Shown here one piece after another: positions 18,001-22,891 of a DNA stretch of 29,291 nt; the stretch's first letter is position 1, and each line of letters opens with the position of its first letter. The notes below the pieces were generated by a model. It made no database searches and was not told the DNA's origin. It saw nothing but the letters and a program-made list of their open reading frames with translations. Origin of the DNA: Neelides folsomi (Eukaryota > Arthropoda > Collembola > Neelipleona > Neelidae); assembly GCA_034687125.1 (NCBI GenBank), contig JAQGBZ010000587.1, forward strand, positions 1 through 29,291, written 5' to 3'. Made by a program: the position numbers and the translations under genes.

Positions 18001-19954
18001 TGTTTTCCATTCGAGTCGTGGATAATTGGTGAAATGGGATCTTGGTAGTCATAATAACAATAAATAAGGAAATTACTTGGGTCGGCATTGCAAGCCAAAC
18101 AAGAAGCATGATAATGATTCCCACAGTGGCTGCACATGAGCATCGAGTTGTAGTTCCCAGGCTCGTTGCACACAACACAAAAGGACGAGCTTCCCACTGG
18201 AAAAACATCATTTGGTTAAATTATTATTAATTATGAAACACCCGATCCCTTACCAATGGAGAGGGTGAGTTCGATGTGAGCGGTGCAGAGCGTAGTCGAG
18301 GTCGTTGGGTCCTGGAAGGCCCCTGACATGGCAGCACAAGGGAAATGATAGGCGGTTTTGCATGAAGGAGCTCGGCAAATGAGAGACGCTCCGAGATTTG
18401 AACAATGACCACATCGTTGGCTCAGAGCCCGAACGATTTCCCATTCAAGCTGGAGGAAAGTGCCGTCTTTGGCCACGGTCACCCCGCCGCACCATTTCGC
18501 ACAAGCAATGTGGACATAGTAGTGGCCGGACGAGGTTTCGAAAATAGCACTCAATTCGACCTCTTCGGGATATCCCACAACCTCATCCACCGGTTCGTTC
18601 ATACTTTCTAAGCTCCCTTGAGAGATCAATCTCCTACAAAAAATGTAATCATTAGGAACCACGAACAGCATGTTCAAATCAATTAAACATTAACAATCTG
18701 TATATGTCATGTTTTTTATTAATTAAGGCGTGTATTTATTAATTAAGGTGTGTGTAGATATTTATTTATTAACTATATTATTAATTTAAATTGGAGCTTA
18801 CTTCATTTTTCCTAATCCTTTTTGCCGCCTGGATGAGAAATTTGTTTTGGGGCTTCGGTCAGCTGTGGCGTCTTTTTCCGCTTTCGAGGCAATGACCAGA
18901 CCTTTGGAGACGGTGTGGGGATCGAAGCCAGTCGGAATATCCCGCCGCACCAATTCACCTTGGCCTAACATGCTCCGCTCACCAAGATTGCACAAGGCAC
19001 AGAGCTTTCCGGGCCTATATTAATTAAGCCAATTATTATTCAATTCACAATACAATTGAGTTTGCTAACTATAATAGGTTGATGGGTTAACTTTTTGTAA
19101 TAAGGTTTAAAATTGCAATTTTAATTCAATTTTACCAGAGCTCTGGGAAGAAGGAGAAATCTTCATGAAGCTTCTCGAGCGAAGAAGCGACGGAGGAAGT
19201 ATCCGACTCTGCAGTGTCTTCCGTCATCCTCGGTGGAGAATCCCCGTGACCAAGAAGGGAAAAATCTCCGAAACTTGGACCTCCATTCGTCCCCGTCATC
19301 CCCGCCTCGGCCTTTTTTCTTCCTCGTGCTCCCCTACCCGCCGTCCCACAAGGAACCAACATCCCACTAAAAATTTATAAGTAAAATCATTCTCAACTTT
19401 TGCCGAATCGGAATTATTTCCGATTTTCCCCCAAATTTGATATGTATCCCAAAGAAGGAATTTTCTCCCCATCGGACAAGTCTCCCTTTTTTAAAATTTC
19501 AACAATTTTTTTGAACCTACCCGGCCAATTTCTTCGCTTTGTTTGTTGAGAGCGGTTTGGGGCTTTTGGGAATGGGGACGCCGTCTTTTCTTGGGCGTCC
19601 GGGACCTCTTTTAATGTACACGGGCGGTTTGCCACTCTGGGACTGCGGCGGATGAAGGACGGCGGAGAAGACGTCGGTTCGATCCGCCTGGGGTGATGAA
19701 CTCACCAGCCTCCCTTTGGATCCAAACCCGTCTATTGGACCAAATAAAAAATTAGAATCGGAATAATGATCGATGGAATTGTTACGTTGAGAAGAGTCTG
19801 ATTCCACCGATGAAGGGCCGTGGAGAGGTGAGGAAAGACGACGAGGTGCATCCGTCATTTTCTTCTCCTCCCCTGTGGACCGCCGGGCGAGGGAGATTGG
19901 GGCAGGGGGGGGCGGGTGGGAAACCCGCCGACTTCCCTCTTCCAAAAACTCCAT
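1..19954 (-). CDS. KMT2C/D: KMT2C/KMT2D (MLL3/MLL4) histone H3K4 methyltransferase, 5' complete, 3' end beyond window
   Basis: Enhancer H3K4 methyltransferase scaffold of the COMPASS-like nuclear complex. Exons read on the minus strand (5' to 3'): 19954-19521, 19366-19136, 19014-18802, 18633-18254, 18196-18077, 17870-17704, 17520-17330, 16721-16430, 16252-16013, 15907-15360, 15214-15051, 14977-14747, 14657-14347, 14201-14085, 14002-13864, 13748-13464, 13364-13250, 13175-12973, 12833-12709, 12620-12399, 11890-11665, 11602-11517, 11401-10849, 10775-10561, 10465-9638, 9411-9280, 9228-8707, 8585-8427, 8317-6760, 6595-5417, 5203-5015, 4931-4792, 4104-3774, 3126-3013, 2844-2702, 2598-2122, and probably 49-1. 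Every junction is GT-AG and the phases agree throughout. The domain order and many motifs match vertebrate KMT2C as I remember it. The catalytic SET domain, FYRN/FYRC and second ePHD are not present and should lie left of position 1. The start ATG (19954-19952) lies 3 nt after an in-frame TGA. Least certain are exon ends 11890 (or 11878), 5203 (or 5194), 3774 (or 3822) and the last exon. Confidence 0.96.
405..1980. repeat. Degenerate tandem array of hairpin-bearing units in the KMT2C/D intron 50-2121
   Basis: Recurring blocks: ggaatcatcgacgatttgg-like (near 410, 550, 720, 900, 1060, 1235, 1510, 1925), aatggacaact (near 611, 948, 1110), tttccactatgaagt-like (near 637, 820, 975), gacattcaactt (1570, 1719, 1862). 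Spacing is about 150-280 nt. Between blocks lie inverted repeats: 489-535, 664-695, 839-886 (12-bp perfect arms cacaccatttgt/acaaatggtgtg), 999-1034, 1187-1226 (10-bp perfect arms), 1459-1503, 1655-1698, 1793-1850 (10-bp perfect arms). No transposase frame. The unit family is unknown to me. This is the longest intron of the gene (2072 nt). Confidence 0.8.
1290..1402 (-). pseudogene. Decayed partial copy of KMT2C/D exon 35
   Basis: Minus-strand reading SYKSKDIKVRIDIQSIMNGS, AKLCRYLEVDLIV parallels exon 35 SYKSKDGKETIDIQSILNGA, AKFCRHCDVVVL (about 2280-2385). DNA agreement is strong, for example over 1312-1350 against 2301-2339. The second Cys of CRHC is changed to Leu (CRYL), and I see no splice sites framing it. 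The adjacent block 1231-1290 also matches 1921-1978, so a segment including exon end and intron was duplicated, with an internal deletion of about 300 nt in the copy. Confidence 0.85.
2122..3126 (-). CDS. KMT2C/D: KMT2C/D exons 33-35: DTPDS-like segment and zinc-cysteine region before ePHD2
   Basis: Residues about 3616-3860. Exon 33 (3126-3013): RDTDSPDTIVSASSPECFSD, matching human RDTPDSFVPSSSPESVVG. Exon 34 (2844-2702): RDSPIITLCRPLPIRPVPLT. Exon 35 (2598-2122): KESGNVTVTLTLSSSAAEEI, human SGLISVAITLHPTAAENI; then NGAAKFCRHCDVVVL, DDCYFCSSNCFMQFSLTHG, human WCCHCKVVILGSG and DIVFCSNNCFILYSS. The two CxxC-type pairs form the zinc site just upstream of ePHD2-FYRN-FYRC-SET. In Drosophila this part belongs to trr, so its presence here shows an unsplit gene. 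Donor AAG|gtattc at 2121, phase 0. Confidence 0.94.
2641..4791 (-). other. Introns between KMT2C/D exons 31 and 35
   Basis: Contains AT-rich introns 2599-2701, 2845-3012, 3127 to about 3773, and 4105-4791. Apart from the exons listed separately, I see no coding pattern, repeat family or RNA gene. The 3127-3773 stretch could hide a small exon because the donor of exon 32 is weak. Confidence 0.6.
3774..5203 (-). CDS. KMT2C/D: KMT2C/D exons 30-32: charged linker
   Basis: Residues about 3396-3615. Exon 30 (5203-5015): SIDESLGMVMKEESPGPTAE, SLRESLSASLRETIDG. Exon 31 (4931-4792): PKKAEEEKKAKRRQYQAKRR, TPKKRARKMTSKDESR, a strongly basic, NLS-like helix comparable to human PRSKKRKKDEEEKQ. Exon 32 (4104 to 3774 or 3822): VEEDYDTFIENLMSHLKTLP, PINIVEPDLGLNF, PFGPHSPQSPPKTQPIH. 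The exon 32 donor is weak: TTCC|gttcgt (3774) or CATC|gtggat (3822) both leave phase 1 as exon 33 needs, and an unseen extra exon between 3127 and 3773 is possible. Confidence 0.82.
5417..6595 (-). CDS. KMT2C/D: KMT2C/D exon 29: Ser/Thr-rich linker with LLKQLLQN (LXXLL) motif
   Basis: Residues about 3003-3395. Begins GGESCKVKVEGD, then long Ser/Thr/Val-rich sequence without a recognised fold (TTVSSSSGGGPTTVVYTTLT). GIKMEPGTGG resembles a sumoylation-type IKxE site. Near the end, ESQNALLKQLLQNTACAS matches human NELLKHLLKNKKSSSLLN, the nuclear-receptor box of KMT2C/D. Then IRLQLKQEIRPLLES. Phase 1 at both ends; donor CTTGAGA|gtaagc. Confidence 0.9.
6760..8317 (-). CDS. KMT2C/D: KMT2C/D exon 28: Met/Pro/Ser-rich and polyglutamine region
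   Basis: Residues about 2484-3002 in one exon of 1558 nt, the longest of the gene. It begins DYNNKQSKRQQMMG, following human EDYRIKQQQQCAMAPP. Then come repeated SP motifs (MMSPSPSMGPSPSPLMQHSP), a Met/Gly/Pro region, and a Gln-rich domain at about 7096-7345 with a 17-Gln run. After the Q domain comes a patch GPIPYPYEGFSWFSKGTLGL, unusual in its aromatic content, then Ser/Thr-rich sequence ending IQIPEG. No globular domain seen. Phase 0 in, phase 1 out (GAA G|gtcagt). Confidence 0.9.
7096..7345 (-). repeat. Polyglutamine-coding CAG/CAA repeat tract
   Basis: On the minus strand the tract reads mainly CAG and CAA, interrupted by His, Leu, Ile, Ala, Phe and Tyr codons; the longest pure-Gln run is 17 codons near 7101-7151. 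Codons are mixed rather than a pure CAG string, which limits slippage. On the plus strand it is open as polyleucine/polyvaline, which is only a shadow. Confidence 0.9.
8427..9411 (-). CDS. KMT2C/D: KMT2C/D exons 26a, 26b, 27: EQPLLLEDLL segment and coiled coil
   Basis: Residues about 2213-2483. Exon 26a (9411-9280) ends MRRPLLLQ. After the 51-nt intron 9279-9229, exon 26b begins EQPLLLEDLLEQEKREQQRQ, equal to human EEQPLLLQDLLDQERQEQQ; LEDLL is an LXXLL motif. Exon 26b then gives QYEHWMFRQGQALAMQLKHL and ETEVNKLRKGKK. Exon 27 gives SLNSRQRQLRKNNGELTEAD and VLQKQLDQARKQSRQHSSL. The human equivalents are LEEQIGAHRKSKKALSAKQR and MVQKQLEQIRKQQKEH. The heptad pattern points to a coiled coil. Exon 26b and 27 join in phase 0 at an ancient-looking site (KGKK|SLNS). 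Confidence 0.93.
9229..9279 (-). other. Candidate 51-nt in-frame mini-intron of KMT2C/D
   Basis: Donor CAG|gtaaaa at 9279-9278 and acceptor after a T run, ttggaaag|GAG, at 9230-9229. The length is a multiple of three and free of stops, so if unspliced it adds VKSPGPSGGDDCCFFGK between PLLLQ and EQPLLL. Human KMT2C has nothing at this point, which favours splicing. Other introns here are about 60-2000 nt. Confidence 0.7.
9638..10465 (-). CDS. KMT2C/D: KMT2C/D exon 25: acidic ADPELD segment and PPPPYPG repeats
   Basis: Residues 1937-2212 in a single 828-nt exon. Begins GMDSRMRLLLQQQHQQRVQQ. The middle reads LADLNVDDEELLGMGADFNI then LEYADPELDAVVG, matching the human string NLNLDTEDGK ... SGEFDIIAYTDPELD. 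A run of eight Gln lies at about 9841-9864 (CAA/CAG mixed). The 3' part is PPPQPPPQQ and ends PPPPYPGPPPPYPGRPQ, with PPPY motifs that WW domains may bind. Phase 0 at both ends (CAG|gtgaga). Confidence 0.92.
10561..12620 (-). CDS. KMT2C/D: KMT2C/D exons 20-24: Ser/Pro and DPY-TPRP repeat region
   Basis: Residues about 1503-1936. Exon 20 is Ser-rich and ends at PFQAQL|gtgagc. Exon 21 holds EERQWKAMQAIRQQQAAAQA, similar to human EHEQEWKFRQQMRQK. Exon 23 has Pro-rich repeats: DPYASAPQTPQP, DPYAHPPNTPRP; human KMT2C has about a dozen DPY...TPRP units, so the array here is much shorter. Exon 23 also contains TRQHLRDLLQRQQIKKLEQE, a short coiled coil with an LXXLL motif (LRDLL). Exon 24 is Gly/Pro/Gln-rich. 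The exon 21 acceptor could be at 11890 or 11878; both keep frame. The low-complexity sequence is probably disordered. Confidence 0.88.
11891..12398 (-). other. AT-rich intron 20 of KMT2C/D
   Basis: 508 nt between CTG|gtgagc (12398) and the acceptor at 11892-11891 (or 11880-11879). Long A/T runs; nothing else recognised. Confidence 0.7.
12709..13175 (-). CDS. KMT2C/D: KMT2C/D exons 18-19: HMG-box-like region
   Basis: Residues about 1394-1502. Exon 18 ends with SILKWEADEALGLNATISAV, LYSNKNHPELKRDFP; exon 19 continues NWSERSKQIAKIWRGLAPDK, RTPYLQKARENRAASRMQKA. Human KMT2C reads STLKWEKEEALGEMATV, then DWTTRVKQIAKLWRKASSQE and RAPYVQKARDNRAALRINK. The helix pattern (Trp in KIWRGL, Tyr in PYLQKA) is that of the HMG box of this family. 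Exons 18 and 19 join in phase 1 (CCA A|gtattt to ag|AT TGG). Together with the PHD clusters this marks the half that Drosophila carries as the separate gene Lpt. Confidence 0.95.
13250..14201 (-). CDS. KMT2C/D: KMT2C/D exons 14-17: acidic linker with KDVEDIF motif
   Basis: Residues about 1175-1393. Exon 14 has KTLELTKVKQESGMGKGAHI. Exon 15 is acidic (LEDEDGEEALGDILPLTGDL), resembling the human DISEVLNTDDDILGII stretch. Exon 16 carries MDSKDVEDIFKGVLTDESQ, matching human ELGGKDVEDLFTAVLSP, then Pro/Ser-rich sequence. Exon 17 ends PPPSPYHSEYS. Small introns and agreeing phases (0, 0, 1, 1, 2) support the chain. No catalytic or zinc motif is seen; acidic segments of this kind may serve as activation surfaces, which is inference. 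Confidence 0.9.
14347..14977 (-). CDS. KMT2C/D: KMT2C/D exons 12-13: conserved LSETGM and FPNYLQEAFFG segments
   Basis: Residues about 994-1174. Exon 12 begins DSKGKTPFMLDGVMLSETGM followed by HPKKKRKK, matching human DGVCLTESGM and its following basic run. HPKKKRKK also looks like a nuclear localisation signal. Exon 13 has MGVGGFLVRLRG (human GIGGFMVRQRS), a basic KRKAARRKTKNK run, and LVESFPNYLQEAFFGKPLLD, close to human LEETFPAYLQEAFFGKDLLD. These segments are diagnostic for KMT2C/D but have no assigned fold that I know. Confidence 0.94.
15051..15907 (-). CDS. KMT2C/D: KMT2C/D exons 10-11: second PHD cluster (PHD 4-6)
   Basis: Residues about 757-993, the best conserved block in the window. 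Visible in order: DVCVMCGAFGNDVEGRLLAC, CGQCYHPFCVNVKVTRVVLQ, GWRCLDCTVCEGCG, LILCDDCDISYHIYCLSPRL, GGWKCGNCAVCHLCG, WQNNYSLCGPCASLSLCSIC, and across the exon 10/11 junction CNTCER-WLHASCD, ending YHCIECRP. Cys and His spacing follows human KMT2C nearly residue for residue. In human KMT2D the finger at this place reads histone H4 tails (H4R3/H4K16 region). Exon 11 ends in a Pro-rich stretch (LLPPHLQPPPPP). All zinc ligands I can place are present. Confidence 0.97.
16013..16252 (-). CDS. KMT2C/D: KMT2C/D exon 9: basic linker with GRP motifs
   Basis: Residues 677-756. It begins RPCDNCHGPMAEEVRPPL and becomes strongly basic: IQKKKLGVGRPKSVGKTATV, HRRNRTNEFARKRGPKPKIR. GRPK and RGPKPK resemble AT-hook cores. 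Human KMT2C has a comparable Arg/Gly/Lys-rich linker (GRPRSKQG, RRPRGAG) just before its second PHD cluster. Both boundaries are phase 0. The likely role is DNA or nucleosome contact and nuclear targeting, inferred from composition only. The CDNC pair at the start has no obvious zinc partner. Confidence 0.88.
16430..18196 (-). CDS. KMT2C/D: KMT2C/D exons 5-8: PHD fingers 2 and 3 and following zinc knuckle
   Basis: Residues about 420-676. Exon 5: FCVVCNEPGNYNSMLMCSHC then HYHASCLACNADPS. Exon 6 continues with IRAGWLCLACKVCQAC and CDTCDKYYHIFCLRP. The spacing across this junction equals that of human KMT2C (16 residues from CL to WLC), which fixes the exon 6 start at 17870. Exon 7: MCRICTDCGARTPG, WHANFSVCDSCYQQR, LACPLCGKAYRH, LQCHLCKK. 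Exon 8 adds YVHGTCDP and YEYICIPCK, completing the finger, then a Ser/Asp-rich linker with no recognised domain. In mammals this triplet binds partner proteins, including BAP1/ASXL-type factors for KMT2C; whether that holds here is inference. Confidence 0.95.
16840..16950 (-). CDS. Small basic reading frame nested in KMT2C/D intron 7 (36 residues)
   Basis: ATG at 16950: MGKEKPDVRVYMTRSRTKKE, continuing ELKKLKRERRKAYKIT, stop at 16842-16840. Strongly Lys/Arg-rich, helical, and in a locally GC-richer patch of an otherwise AT-rich intron. Not needed by KMT2C/D: exon 7 joins exon 8 in frame with conserved sequence (CHLCKK-YVHGTCDP). It could be a nested small gene, an alternative first exon, or chance. 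No homologue recognised. Confidence 0.35.
   Translation of the reverse strand: MGKEKPDVRVYMTRSRTKKEELKKLKRERRKAYKIT
17042..17129 (+). CDS. Small plus-strand reading frame nested in KMT2C/D intron 7
   Basis: ATG at 17042: MSKKPVEELDVFLPVHRLRH, then MTLDLTSPK, ending AAAG|gtcagt. A strong plus-strand acceptor (cactcatttccag|AA) follows at 17227, after a 98-nt gap, and the frame stays open through EWKGRGVGKGNEEFVGGAKS until about 17466, running antisense to exon 7. Open antisense frames over Cys-rich exons can be chance, so only the first part is offered as a candidate exon. Confidence 0.25.
17599..17700. repeat. Perfect 17-bp inverted repeat (hairpin) in KMT2C/D intron 6
   Basis: Arms ccaagcattgttgattt (17625-17641) and aaatcaacaatgcttgg (17655-17671) are exact complements with a 13-nt loop. 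Outer sequences ggtccgttattaaata (from 17599) and ttatttaatgatcc (17687-17700) are also nearly complementary, giving a possible stem-loop of about 100 nt on either strand. It ends at the donor of exon 6 (17703). It could be a small-RNA precursor-like stem or a MITE remnant. Confidence 0.7.
18254..19014 (-). CDS. KMT2C/D: KMT2C/D exons 3-4: first extended PHD (ePHD1)
   Basis: Residues about 222-419. Exon 3 opens with KLCALCNLGERSMLGQGEL, matching human LCAFCYCGEKSSLGQGDL, the first zinc knuckle of the extended PHD. Exon 4 gives YYVHIACAKWCGGV, then CGHCSNLGASLICR and YHFPCAAMSGAFQD, the Cys/His ladder of the second half of ePHD1. Exons 3 and 4 join in phase 2 (ATG AA|gtaagc to ag|G AGA). The linker between the two zinc parts is Lys/Arg-rich in exon 3 and acidic in exon 4. 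The fold is expected to bind nucleosomal or histone surfaces; this is family knowledge, not visible here. Confidence 0.94.
19136..19954 (-). CDS. KMT2C/D: KMT2C/D exons 1-2: N-terminus with AT-hook
   Basis: Predicted residues 1-222. The N-terminus is rich in Pro, Ser and Arg. Residues 115-125 read KRGPGRPRKDG, a classic AT-hook (GRPRK core) that also opens human KMT2C (RPRGRPRKDG). Exon 1 ends in phase 2 (GCC GG|gtaggt) and joins exon 2 at ag|T, giving KKLAG-GMLVPCG. Exon 2 carries a basic GRGARGRKK stretch and an acidic/Ser tail ending EDFSFFPELW, the lead-in to the first zinc segment. The AT-hook is known to bind the AT-rich minor groove; that it does so here is inference. A second ATG at residue 33 (MTDAPRR) is a possible alternative start. 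Confidence 0.9.
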
Positions 19955-19970
19955 CCCTCAGTCCCCGCCT
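19955..19970 (-). other. 5' UTR portion of KMT2C/D exon 1
   Basis: Acceptor catttcactttcag precedes GCGGGGACTGAGGG and the ATG at 19954. The frame upstream of ATG meets TGA at once, so translation should begin at 19954 and at least one upstream exon must be non-coding. Confidence 0.7.
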
Positions 19971-21063
19971 GAAAGTGAAATGAGATTTGATTAGGGTGAC
20001 AAGATGCTCTGTGTGGACCATGAAAGGTTTGAAGGTCAAAGGAATGAATCACGAAGCCTCCCATTCATTTAAGATTCCATCTATCCCGGACATGAATTTA
20101 ATACTCTATAATTCAATTTAATTCACCGATTCACAATGACCAACATTGAGACTATTTAGGTATTTATTACTTATATATAAATTATATTTAGCTATTACTA
20201 TTATCTATTTGACACATTTAAAATTTAGCAAATGAAATTTGAGAAAAACTGAACTGAGCTGAAATTTGATAAATGTATCTCGAGATATAATAAACAATTA
20301 AAAGGATATTAAGGAGAACTTGACCAACAAATGAAAGGAAAAGTTTATTTAGATTATTATATTATATTTATTATTATTATTTGTTGGAGTTGAAAGGAGC
20401 CGCTAAAGTTATATTACAATAATTGCACCGAGGAGTGTTGAATATTTTGGATCGAATCTATCTTATGAGTTTAACTTTAATATTGTTATTGAAATTGGAG
20501 TAATTTGATGGTCTCTTAATGGCTTCATTTTTTTCAGTTGGACTATTTATTGGATGAAATTGGACTCGGAATTTAATGGTATTGAGATAAGGAGTCATTG
20601 GAAAAACGTCCTTGAATTGAACTCTAAGAGCCTTCTGTCCATCGGCCGTCAATTCCTCCCTTCTCTTTCAAAACAATTCCAAGACTGAAGAGGAAATCAA
20701 AACAGGAGCTCAAATTACAAACTCCCTAATCAACAAAGGGTCATTAAAACAATTAAAATGAGTAAGTCGTTCAACAATCCGCTCTTTTTTTAAAACAAAA
20801 ATGAACATTAAAATTGAAGAGTAGTCTTGACGTGGTCGGGTGAATTGACTCACTTGGCTAATCCACTTTAAACCAAACTCGATGTTGACCAAGTTTGTCC
20901 AGGAAGGTTAATGAGGACCATGGTCATCATTTTTCCATAACTTTGTCTCCGGGAGGTTCCATTCCACTTTACGGTCCAGGAGGGGTCGGAGCGGAGTTAA
21001 ATGGCCCTCGTTTGGGCGGGTTTATTTTTATGGGAAGGGCGGGGTGATGGCGGGTTTGATTAC
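19971..21063 (-). other. Probable 5' UTR intron of KMT2C/D
   Basis: Mostly AT-rich. A coding-like stretch on the minus strand, about 20458-20670 (EELTADGQKALRVQFKDVFP, MTPYLNTIKFRVQFHPINS), has a possible acceptor (ttgttttgaaag) but no recognised homologue. A GC-richer patch at 20920-21060 adjoins the putative first exon. Confidence 0.45.
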
Positions 21064-21318
21064 CTGGGCGGGCACGTATCTCGTACGGCGTGTGTTGTTC
21101 CATTCGATGAGGGCTGGGAGTCTTCGTGGGCCACGAAGGAGCATCCATGCGACTGAAGGCCTTTGACTGTAGTTCTGAGATGCGATGGCTAGAGCTCGCC
21201 CTTCCTCAAACACTCGTCCCGCTCCGGCCAACCGACTCCCCGCCTCGAAACACCCGCCGGACAATACCCGCCTCCTGGACAAAGCCCCCGCCATGACCCG
21301 CGGGCCCTCAGATGACAT
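21064..21318 (-). promoter_or_regulatory. Probable non-coding first exon and promoter-proximal GC-rich segment of KMT2C/D
   Basis: A GC-rich, CpG-containing island in AT-rich surroundings. On the minus strand it ends in a good donor CCGCCCAG|gtaatc (21063), suited to the acceptor at 19971 (intron about 1.1 kb). It holds an upstream ATG with an open frame (MSSEGPRVMAGALSRRR...) that, after this splice, runs out of frame with KMT2C/D, so it would be an upstream ORF. The transcription start is not determinable from sequence. Confidence 0.5.
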
Positions 21319-22891
21319 GCTTAATTATAAGCTATTGCCAAACATTTCATTCTCATCCATATAGGAAATTATTGGCATCGGAATATTTATTATTGTTATC
21401 AGAGCTGATGGCTTGGAGACATTGAGAATCGATTTGATTCAATCTCGTCTTTTGTATTTAATAAAGGCAAAAGAAGACAGAAGATAAGGGCTAATCAAGT
21501 CGTTAATTTCCATTATAAATAATATATTTGTTTAATTTTAATGAGTAATAATGAAGCCTTGGATTTAGATAAATAAATATTATTAATGTTATTTTAAATT
21601 TAAATATTTCTTCCTTTCGGACGTGTTTTATGTCTAATTGTAATTATTTGATTGTAGGGCCGTGGAGTGTTTGTGTTCCATTTATCTGGGAGAGCCCTGG
21701 TTTGGTCTCTGGGAATGAGCCGCTAACAACTGCGCCACACACAGCGCATCTTTAATACCCTTTTCCACGAGAAGGCGAGGCTCAAATAATTATCGATGCC
21801 ACCAATTTGCAATTATTCAATTCGCCCCAATTGCTATCAACTTTAACCACACTCATTTTGGAAAATCTTCAAATTATCATTCCTGCTTCTTTTCCATATT
21901 CAATTTATTTTTCCTAAATTAAAATACTTATTATTAAAACTTAAGTATAACATAAGCGGTTTTATGCACAATTTTTTGTTGGAACTTGGAAACTAACAAA
22001 ATAAATAAAATGACTTTTATTTTCAATATTTTCCACATTTTTTTATTGTTTTATATAGGAATCGAATCGAGGGGATAAAGTATGTAATGAATAAAGATTA
22101 GATGGAGAAAGTAAATTTAAGTATTTTGATGGTTTCTAAGGGATGGACAGATTTGGGGGTCCTTTCTTTGGATCACCTTTTGGATCGATCGTGTCCAGCT
22201 AGATGCGTATTACATTAAGATATCCCGGATATAACCAAGATGATCTTGGCGGCGATAGGCGGGAGACCCTTGGCATTTGGGAATGGTTGGTGGAAGAGAT
22301 TTAAAAGTCCATTCCCACCTTCCTTAATCCACTCAATTACATCCCTCGTTCCCTCATAAATAAGCGTTTGGGGGCATCGTAGGCCAAGTCGGGAAGGAAC
22401 TTGCGTGGCAATTGAATTGAAATCGAAGGACCGTCGTGAACGACTTTCATTCACTCGCTTTCTCTCGGCCTCTCTTCGCCCCGAAAAACTCATAAAAGCA
22501 TTTTTGGTCGCTCATCGATCATTTAATTCATTTTTACCCATTTAATCATTTAATTCACTTGTCTGATACTTTTACAACATTGTTTCAACTTATTTCCCTA
22601 TTTCAGGTGTTTTACATAAATAACATTTTGAATAGCATTTCTTGTTTATTTACAATCGTGTATTCTAATTCATTATTTAGCCCAATAATTGTCATGGAAT
22701 TAAGAAATAATAAACATAACTTCTCTTTTCATCTTTTCCTAAAAGGACAATATTTTTTACACTCAATAAAATAATCAAAATTTTAACAATTGCAACAATA
22801 ATAATCAACATAAATTTTACCTTAAAATTGATAAAACGGGCATTTCCACATATTGCAACAATTTCGGTTAATTATCGGACATTAAGTAATT
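21319..22891. other. Intergenic region between divergent genes
   Basis: Separates the minus-strand KMT2C/D gene from the plus-strand membrane-protein gene, so promoters of both probably lie here. GC-richer patches at 21650-21790 and 22200-22500 stand out from AT-rich flanks; the second holds a minus-strand open frame (22493-22215) with no recognised similarity. No tRNA, repeat family or clear TATA element could be fixed. Confidence 0.5.

Noticed and set aside
21690..21760. Possible tRNA-like segment (gagccgctaacaactgcgcc)
   Set aside because: No T-loop consensus (GGTTCGAATCC) and no acceptor pairing could be found.
22215..22493. Minus-strand open frame of 92 codons
   Set aside because: No recognised similarity and no splice partners; it may be promoter or leader sequence. 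Mentioned only as a GC-richer patch.
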